A DNA stretch of 64,000 nt, from NCBI GenBank assembly GCA_963713445.1, contig CAVQMB010000031.1:186001-250000 (forward strand), read 5' to 3'. Made by a program: the position numbers and the translations under genes. Under the pieces are notes generated by a model. That model was not told the DNA's origin and ran no database searches. It saw only the letters and a program-made list of their open reading frames with translations. The stretch comes from CAVQMB01 sp963713445. GTDB taxonomy: Bacteria > Pseudomonadota > Gammaproteobacteria > Competibacterales > Competibacteraceae. Shown here one piece after another: positions 56,254 to 64,000 of the stretch (position 1 is the first letter of the stretch; every line of letters begins with the position of its first letter).

Positions 56254-56420
56254 TGCCTAAGACGATGTCCCCAGAACCATGGCATGGTTTAGATCCGGCA
56301 GTGACCAGACCCGTTCAAACGTTACATAATAGCATGCGCACGGTTGTTGGGCAGGCTTTACACGCCCAGGAAGGCACGCCGGAGCAGCGGTCCCGGCGTA
56401 CCTGGTAAGCAGCGGCCGAT

Positions 56421-57056
56421 TTATTTGTTGGGTTGGGGCGTCATCCGTAGGTACGGTTTCAGCGTTTTCCAGCCCTTCGGGAACAGCGGCTTGGCCGCCT
56501 CGTCGGACAACGTCGGCGCAATGATGACATCGTCGCCGTCGCGCCAGTTGACTGGAGTGGCCACCTTGTAGCCGTCGGTCAGCTGCAGCGAATCGATCAC
56601 CCGCAGGATTTCCTTGAAGTCGCGTCCGGTGCTGGCCGGATACGTTATGGTAAGGCGGACCTTCTTGTTCGGATCGATCACGAATACCGAACGCACCGTC
56701 AGCGTGTCATTGGCGTTCGGGTGGATCATGCCGTACAGGTTGGCCACTTTGCGATCGGGATCGGCGATCAAAGGGAAGTTAAGCGCGTGTCCCTGGGTCT
56801 CGGCTATATCACCGACCCAGGCGTTATGGTCGCTGAGGGGGTCGACCGAAAGGCCGGCGACCTTGACATTGCGCTGGTCGAATTCCGGCTTCAGACGCGC
56901 GACTTCACCCAACTCCGTGGTGCATACCGGTGTGAAGTCTTTCGGATGGGAGAACAATACGCCCCATGAATTGCCCAGCCATTGGTGAAAGCTGATGCTG
57001 CCGTCAGTGGTTTCGGCATTAAAATCAGGCGCTGTATCACCGAGCTGTAACGTCAT
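56421..57056 (-). CDS. Peroxiredoxin, 1-Cys (Prx6/AhpC-TSA) type
   Basis: A 211-residue peroxidase reducing H2O2 and alkyl hydroperoxides. The peroxidatic cysteine is C45 in HPKDFTPVCTTELGEVARL. The C-terminal half has FPLIADPDRKVANLYGMIHP and RSVFVIDPNKKVRLTITYPA, and no resolving Cys, as in Prx6 enzymes. The upstream 110 bases are strikingly AT-rich with a TATAAT (57131-57136, minus strand) and an inverted repeat, so expression may be regulated. Confidence 0.93.
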   Translation of the reverse strand: MTLQLGDTAPDFNAETTDGSISFHQWLGNSWGVLFSHPKDFTPVCTTELGEVARLKPEFDQRNVKVAGLSVDPLSDHNAWVGDIAETQGHALNFPLIADPDRKVANLYGMIHPNANDTLTVRSVFVIDPNKKVRLTITYPASTGRDFKEILRVIDSLQLTDGYKVATPVNWRDGDDVIIAPTLSDEAAKPLFPKGWKTLKPYLRMTPQPNK

Positions 57057-57070
57057 GATTCGATCTCCTG

Positions 57071-57103
57071 CATGCTATGGATTTGTAGGGAAATTTTAGC
57101 ATG
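57071..57103 (-). promoter_or_regulatory. Inverted repeat upstream of peroxiredoxin gene
   Basis: CATGCTA (57071-57077) and TAGCATG (57097-57103) form a perfect 7-bp dyad with 19 bases between, 15-47 bases upstream of the ATG. It overlaps TAAAAT, a possible -10 on the minus strand. It may be an operator or a 5' UTR hairpin. The centre-to-centre spacing of 26 bases does not match the OxyR pattern. Confidence 0.4.
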
Positions 57104-57168
57104 TCTTTTAATTCTTATGAGTAATTAAAAATTATATAAAGATTTCTATCAGTTATTATTTAAGCAAT

Positions 57169-58029
57169 TCAGGCCGCTTTTGCTTTGGCAAGACCCAGTT
57201 CGTGGCAGATTGCAAGACAGGGTTCCGCCAGATTCATAGTGTAGAAGTGCAGGCCAGGAGCGCCGCCGGCGAGCAGTCGCTCACACAGCCTGCTGACCAC
57301 CTCCAGTCCGAGTTGTCGCAAAGCCGCGCGGTCGTCGTCACAGGCCTCCAGCCGCAGCCGGAGCCAGCGCGGGATCTCGGCACCGCAGCGGTCCGAGAAG
57401 CGGGCCAACTGGTGATAGTTGGTAATCGGCATAATGCCGGGGACTAGCGGGATTGCAATGCCGAGGCGCTGGCACTCGTCGCGGAACCGGAAGTAGCCGT
57501 CGGCATTATAGAAATACTGGGTGATCGCGCCATTGGCGCCGGCCGCCACCTTGCGTTTGAAATGTGCCAGGTCCGCGCTGGCGCTGGGCGCCTGCGGATG
57601 GATCTCGGGGTAACCAGCCACTTCGATACGGAAATGATCACCGGTCTCGGCGCGGATCAGCGCGACCAGTTCATCGGCGTGGCGCAGTTCGCCCGGGGTG
57701 CGCATGCCGGATGGCAGATCGCCGCGCAGGGCAACGATGCGGCGGATACCCTGATCCCGGTACAGCCGCAGGGTCGCCGCCAGACTCTCCCGGGTGGAGG
57801 CGATGCAGGTGAGGTGCGGGGCCACCGGGGCACCGGCGTGATGCAGTTCGAACACCGTCGCAAAGGTCCGGTTTCGGGTGCCGCCGCCGGCACCATAGGT
57901 CACCGAGCAATAGGCTGGCTCCAGCTCATCGAGCAGGCGCCGGGTTACGCGTCGCAGCCGCACCGCGGCCTGGTCGTCGCTGGGCGGGAAAAATTCGCAA
58001 CTGATGACTGGCAGGATTTGGGTCGACAC
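57169..58029 (-). CDS. metF: Methylenetetrahydrofolate reductase
   Basis: A 286-residue FAD/NADH enzyme making 5-methyl-THF for methionine synthesis. Blocks: ISCEFFPPSDDQAAVRLRRV, the catalytic Glu in CEFFPP, YCSVTYGAGGGTRNRTF, HLTCIAS, IVALRGDLP, and AGANGAITQYFYNADGYFRF. The start is GTG at 58029. It belongs with ahcY and metK nearby in the methionine/SAM cycle, though it is separated from them by an MFS remnant on the other strand. Confidence 0.94.
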   Translation of the reverse strand: MSTQILPVISCEFFPPSDDQAAVRLRRVTRRLLDELEPAYCSVTYGAGGGTRNRTFATVFELHHAGAPVAPHLTCIASTRESLAATLRLYRDQGIRRIVALRGDLPSGMRTPGELRHADELVALIRAETGDHFRIEVAGYPEIHPQAPSASADLAHFKRKVAAGANGAITQYFYNADGYFRFRDECQRLGIAIPLVPGIMPITNYHQLARFSDRCGAEIPRWLRLRLEACDDDRAALRQLGLEVVSRLCERLLAGGAPGLHFYTMNLAEPCLAICHELGLAKAKAA

Positions 58030-58119
58030 GGTTGTGATACCAGAAGTGACGTCAGTCTATTGTGTGGCAAGAATATTCATGAATACAGTGCATGTATTTG
58101 AGGTTGAACTTGAATAAAA

Positions 58120-58569
58120 TTGCAAATTGGTCTCGTGATGGCCGATCACATGATGGCGCTGGAGATCTGGCAGGATCGGGCAATCAGCCTGACCAATGGG
58201 GCCATTCTCACCGCCGGCATGATGCTGATCCAGAGCCGGGTGGACTGGGCCCGACGTGGCGTGGCCACATCGCTTAACATGTTCATGCGGATCATCGGCA
58301 GCGCCCTCGGCGCTGCTGTCCTGGGTGGCGTACTCAATAGCGGCCTGCGCCATTATCTGACACGTCATGGCGGCCATGCCGCTGCCAGAGAGATAGCCAA
58401 CATCCACAATCTGCTGGAGGGGCCGGGCCGCCATTTGACAGTCGGCGACACCCGGCTGTTAAGGGATGCTCTGGTATTTGGCCTGGATCACGTATTCTGG
58501 GGCGTGGCCCTGTTCGCGACGCTGACGCTGATCCTGACCTTGCTGGTGCCGCGGATCGAGGGAGATTAG
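58120..58569 (+). pseudogene. C-terminal remnant of a DHA2-type (EmrB-like) MFS transporter
   Basis: About 150 codons showing only the last part of a 14-TM drug exporter: NGAILTAGMMLIQSRVDWAR, GVATSLNMFMRIIGSALGAA, and a last membrane segment FWGVALFATLTLILTLLV. A full EmrB-like protein has about 500 residues, and nothing of the first two thirds is visible upstream. It is inserted between metF and ahcY. A deletion remnant is the best reading. Confidence 0.75.
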
Positions 58570-58638
58570 ATGCCAGTGTTGAGCCGGCGGTCGTCAGTCG
58601 TCAGTTGAACGTTGCGCACGACGCGCCAAATCTGTTCA

Positions 58639-58690
58639 CTGACAACTGACAACTGACAACTGACAACTGACAACTGACAACTGACAACTG
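58639..58690 (+). repeat. Heptamer tandem repeat (CTGACAA), seven copies
   Basis: Seven exact copies of CTGACAA (58639-58687) plus CTG. Forty bases upstream, TCGTCAGTCGTCAGTTG (58591-58607) is a degenerate inverse copy, so the block can fold back on itself. It lies 12 bases from the ahcY stop codon. Confidence 0.9.
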
Positions 58691-58701
58691 GTACCTACCA
58701 A

Positions 58702-59994
<1,293 letters not shown>

Positions 59995-60011
59995 CTTGTT
60001 AAAGCTCTCCG

Positions 60012-61238
<1,227 letters not shown>

Positions 61239-61304
61239 CTCAGTCCTCGAGTACTGCCGGCGCCGTGCCGGCGCGGTTATGGCCTGGGTGACAAAAGTTC
61301 GCGC

Positions 61305-61310
61305 ATTGTA
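61305..61310 (-). promoter_or_regulatory. Possible -10 element of metK
   Basis: TACAAT on the minus strand (ATTGTA on plus) lies 66 bases upstream of the metK ATG. A -35 box at 17-base spacing is poor (ATGCAA), so support is weak. Confidence 0.3.
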
Positions 61311-61407
61311 CTCGGAAAGCCATTCGCTTGCATCCGCTGCGGGGAGGCGCGGCGGGCACCGATGATACGGTCTGCGAGCGCAAGCGACGCTCTGGCACTG
61401 ACGGCTA

Positions 61408-62544
61408 TCAGCGGGCTGCGATTTCGGTGGTTGGGCCCGGCCGGGCAGCGATCACGTGCACCGCGGCGACGTCGATCTGCGCCGTGACGGGGATACCCGG
61501 AGCAAGACTGAGGTGGCTCACGCTACGGTCCAGCACATAGGCGCTTAGGACCACACCGCAGTCCACCGTGACTCGTGTTAGCGGCCCCAGCCGTCGCGAT
61601 CCGACGACGCTGCCCGGGAGATTATTGGTACCGCCGGAGTCTGGGGCGCCGGTCATGCCCAGGGTAATGTTCTCGGCTCGGATGCAGAGGTAAACCCGGT
61701 CACCGGTGGCGATGGTGTTGTCGCCGACGGTTCCCTGCAGTGAAGCGTCGGCGAGAGCGACCTGGCATGCACTTCCCGCCCGGCTTACCACGCGCCCCTC
61801 AAGAACATTGTCGACGCCGAGAAACCCCGCCACGAAGCGGTTTGCCGGCCGGGTGAAGACGGCGTCGGGGGCACCGGTTTGGACAATGCGACCGGCCTGC
61901 ATCACCGCCAGCTGGTCGGCCAGCACCCGGGCATCCTGATGATCGTGGGTCACGAAGATTGCCGCTATTCGCGTCTCGCGCAGCAGAACTTTGAGTTCGT
62001 CGCGCAATCGGTCCCGGGTCTGACTGTCGAGCGCTGAGAACGGCTCGTCGAACAGGAACACGTCGGGCTGGGTGAGCAGGCTGCGGGCCAGCGCCACCCG
62101 TTGCTTTTCCCCGGGACTGAGATCGCCTGGCATACGGTGCGCCAGCGGCTGCAGGCCGAACCGCTCCAGCAGTTCGGCAATGCGCCGGGCTGTCATGCCG
62201 CCGGCGCCCTGTGGGCGCCGGCCAAAGGCAATGTTGCGGATCACGTTTAGATGTGGAAACAGGCCGAAGTTCTGGAAAATGAAGCCCACCCGGCGCGCTT
62301 CCGGCGCCAGGTCGGTGACGTCGCGTCCGCGCAGCCGGATGCGCCCGCTCCGGGGTCGGTAGAAGCCGGCAATGGTTTCCAGGGTGACCGATTTGCCAGC
62401 ACCATTGGGACCCAGGATAACGCCGATCTCTCCCGGCGCGAGCACGATATCGATGTCCCGCAGTGCGAACCCGCCGACCGCTACGGCAACACGGTCAAGA
62501 ACAACAGCCGGCCTGGTGGCGGCCGTGCTGGCGTCAGCGACCAT
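61408..62544 (-). CDS. Molybdate/tungstate-type ABC transporter ATPase
   Basis: A 378-residue ATPase. Walker A is GPNGAGKSVTLETIAG (Val where Thr is usual after Ser), the Q-loop VGFIFQNFGLFPHLNVIRNI, signature LSPGEKQRVALARSLL, Walker B VFLFDEPFSALD and switch FVTHDHQDARVLADQ. The last 120 residues form a TOBE-like regulatory domain (VYLCIRAENITLGM, ending HVIAARPG), as in ModC/WtpC. ATG 62544 overlaps the permease stop by 11 bases. I favour tungstate/molybdate because of the neighbouring Wtp-like receptor. Confidence 0.85.
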   Translation of the reverse strand: MVADASTAATRPAVVLDRVAVAVGGFALRDIDIVLAPGEIGVILGPNGAGKSVTLETIAGFYRPRSGRIRLRGRDVTDLAPEARRVGFIFQNFGLFPHLNVIRNIAFGRRPQGAGGMTARRIAELLERFGLQPLAHRMPGDLSPGEKQRVALARSLLTQPDVFLFDEPFSALDSQTRDRLRDELKVLLRETRIAAIFVTHDHQDARVLADQLAVMQAGRIVQTGAPDAVFTRPANRFVAGFLGVDNVLEGRVVSRAGSACQVALADASLQGTVGDNTIATGDRVYLCIRAENITLGMTGAPDSGGTNNLPGSVVGSRRLGPLTRVTVDCGVVLSAYVLDRSVSHLSLAPGIPVTAQIDVAAVHVIAARPGPTTEIAAR

Positions 62545-63367
62545 GGCCGGACGAATGGCCGTGGCCGAAGGCGATGGAACGCAGCAGGATGAATAAGGCC
62601 AGTGAAATAACGAGTAGCAGCAAGGCCATGGCGGTCGCCTGATTGAGGCCGTAACGCATGAACAGCTCATAGATTTTCACGGGTGCGGTCATCGGGTAGT
62701 AGACCAGCACCACGACGGCGCCAAATTCAGCGATGGCCCGGGCGAAGGTTAGGGTAAAACCGGTCATGATGCTGCGCCATGCCAGCGGCAGCGTTACTTG
62801 TCGCAACACCGCCCAGGGGCCAAGCCCAAGCGTCCGGGCGACTTGTTCGAGGCGTGGATCGATACTTTCGAAGCCGCTGCGCGCCGCGTTGACCATGTAC
62901 GGAACAGAAACGAAGAGCATGGCAACCACGATTCCGGCCAGTGTACCCCAAAACTGGAGCCCGACCGCGGCGGCTGGCGCTCCCAGGATGCCGTGACGGC
63001 CGAATACAAACAGCAGGGCAATACCGGCGACGGTATGCGGTACCGCCAATGGGATGTCGACAATGGCCGAGATCAGGTTCTTGCCCCGGAATTCGCTGCG
63101 TGCCAGCAGGTAGGCCAGCGGCACGCCGAGCATGACCGCGACCAGGGCGGCCAGGCTGGCGCCTTCGAGGCTCAGTATGATGGCCTGGCGGACATCGGAT
63201 GAGCCTGCCACCGCTACCAGGTTGGCTCCGCTCTGGCTGGCGGCGAGTTCGACTAACGGCAGCACAATGAAGCCGAGCAGAATGCCGCCCAGCAGCCAGC
63301 CCACCAGTAGGGTGGCCCGCGAACGGGCCGGTGAGCGGGCCTGTTCGCGGGAATGAGGCCGGCGCAT
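62534..63367 (-). CDS. Molybdate/tungstate-type ABC permease
   Basis: A 277-residue inner-membrane subunit with six hydrophobic segments. Blocks: IPLAVPHTVAGIALLFVFGR, the coupling loop in ARTLGLGPWAVLRQVTLPLA and ITGFTLTFARAIAEFGAVVV-like MTGFTLTFARAIAEFGAVVV. ATG 63367 begins MRRPHSREQARSPARS. It overlaps the ATPase gene and lies 32 bases after the receptor gene. Confidence 0.88.
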   Translation of the reverse strand: MRRPHSREQARSPARSRATLLVGWLLGGILLGFIVLPLVELAASQSGANLVAVAGSSDVRQAIILSLEGASLAALVAVMLGVPLAYLLARSEFRGKNLISAIVDIPLAVPHTVAGIALLFVFGRHGILGAPAAAVGLQFWGTLAGIVVAMLFVSVPYMVNAARSGFESIDPRLEQVARTLGLGPWAVLRQVTLPLAWRSIMTGFTLTFARAIAEFGAVVVLVYYPMTAPVKIYELFMRYGLNQATAMALLLLVISLALFILLRSIAFGHGHSSGHGR

Positions 63368-63399
63368 CAGGAATGCCTGTGGCAGGGTACGTCCGGTGT

Positions 63400-64000
63400 T
63401 CAGGAAGACGGCCAGGGCTTGACCAGCGGCTTCAGCGCAGCCGGAACATTGTTCACCCCGGCGGCATAGGCTGGGCTGAACGTGCCGAAGCCCTTGGCGG
63501 CGAGGATCCTGCGGCCTTCCGGGCCCAGCACCAGCTGCAGATATTTCTGAGCAAGCGTTGTATGCGTTGCAACATTGGGAATGGTGATGGCGTAAACGAT
63601 TGGTTTGCCGCTTAAATCACCGTTCTTTGTGTGGGCGGCGCCGGTCTTGTAGAACGCAGCATGGGCCGGATCGCTCAGATTGATTTTGGCAGGTAGCTTC
63701 AGGTAATGGAGATGATGCTGCAAGGCGTCGGACCGATAAATCGCCAGGTAGTCAATCTGGCCGACCTGCAAGGCTGCCAGCAGCGAGGTTTCGGTGTCGC
63801 GCATATTGCGCCGCGGGGCGTTCGCCAGGATTTTGGAGGCCAGTTTTGGCACCCGGTAATACTTGGATGCGAGCTCTAGCATCTGGACGGTCTGGTAGCC
63901 GGACGGATCGGTATTCGGATCCGAGCGGCCGATTTCCACACCGGGCCGGGCTAAAATCCGATACCAGTCGCCGGTATTTATATCCTTCGCGTACTTGCTC
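63400..64000 (-). CDS. Molybdate/tungstate-type extracellular binding protein, C-terminal part
   Basis: The frame runs off the right edge, so the signal peptide and first half are missing. The visible 200 residues begin near YRILARPGVEIGRSDPNTDP, the WtpA/ModA anion-binding block, and continue LLAALQVGQIDYLAIYRSDA and IVYAITIPNVATHTTLAQKY to the stop at 63400. The GRSDPNxDP motif is typical of tungstate/molybdate receptors. It is the first gene of a receptor-permease-ATPase operon. Confidence 0.85.
   Translation of the reverse strand, partial: SKYAKDINTGDWYRILARPGVEIGRSDPNTDPSGYQTVQMLELASKYYRVPKLASKILANAPRRNMRDTETSLLAALQVGQIDYLAIYRSDALQHHLHYLKLPAKINLSDPAHAAFYKTGAAHTKNGDLSGKPIVYAITIPNVATHTTLAQKYLQLVLGPEGRRILAAKGFGTFSPAYAAGVNNVPAALKPLVKPWPSS

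Noticed and set aside
58639..58690. CRISPR array
   Set aside because: The units are seven bases with no spacers, so it is a simple tandem repeat.
61239..61407. SAM or SAH riboswitch upstream of metK
   Set aside because: I compared the region by eye with SAM-I, SAM-II and SAH aptamer cores and found none, only a small GC hairpin.

Overview
The window is about 62-65% GC by eye and reads as chromosome of a gammaproteobacterium. The run rhodanese(yibN)-grxC-secB-gpsA at 54-56 kb has the order known from Enterobacteria and relatives, and gor, pmbA, ppx, metF, ahcY and metK fit the same group. I cannot name a genus. I recognised no rRNA, tRNA or CRISPR array and no complete insertion sequence.

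Layout. 1-3.6 kb: the end of an SbcD/YhaO-like nuclease gene, a YhaN/SbcC-like ATPase gene, and a 28-codon stub of a third gene. 3.6-6.7 kb (-): OsmC, Bcr/CflA efflux pump, DUF72 and DinB proteins in one run. 6.9-11.0 kb: a visibly AT-richer patch with a family 2 glycosyltransferase, a YfhO-like membrane protein and a SAM methyltransferase, probably acquired surface-glycan genes. 11.2-21.2 kb: YqgE-like protein, a structured leader or small RNA, ileS (type 2, with a GSHH signature instead of HxGH), an HtrA protease, gor, an aldo/keto reductase, an unknown 105-residue protein, pmbA and an encapsulin-type ferritin. 21.3-43.7 kb: an accessory catabolic region. Two Opp/Dpp-type transport operons with the same gene order, each ending in a fused double ATPase, flank a LysR regulator, an MttB-family methyltransferase and a StcD/DgcA-like flavin demethylase. 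Next to them are a class V aminotransferase, a ROK kinase, a double cupin, a core-MetE-type methionine synthase and a betaine-homocysteine methyltransferase. 43.7-51.7 kb: trxB, an SDR, a complete livFGMHK operon and a class III aminotransferase. 51.9-57 kb: ppx, a haloacid dehalogenase, gpsA-secB-grxC-rhodanese and a 1-Cys peroxiredoxin. 57-61 kb: metF, an MFS remnant, a heptamer repeat, ahcY and metK. 61.4-64 kb: a molybdate/tungstate-type ABC transporter cut by the right edge.

How it fits together. The centre suggests uptake and stepwise demethylation of a methylated amine such as a betaine: import by the Opp systems, methyl transfer by MttB, oxidative demethylation by the flavoprotein, then methyl entry into homocysteine (core-MetE, BHMT) and the SAM cycle (metK, ahcY, metF). 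This is inference from gene content; no corrinoid protein gene is visible.

Quality. Many genes are broken by single-base shifts that cluster in discrete tracts (about 0.8-2.8, 7.4-11.3, 21.3-23.7, 30.3-31.7 and 34.7-35.8 kb), while long stretches between are clean. I read most of these as consensus errors and annotate the whole gene, stating where the frame changes. True remnants are labelled pseudogenes.
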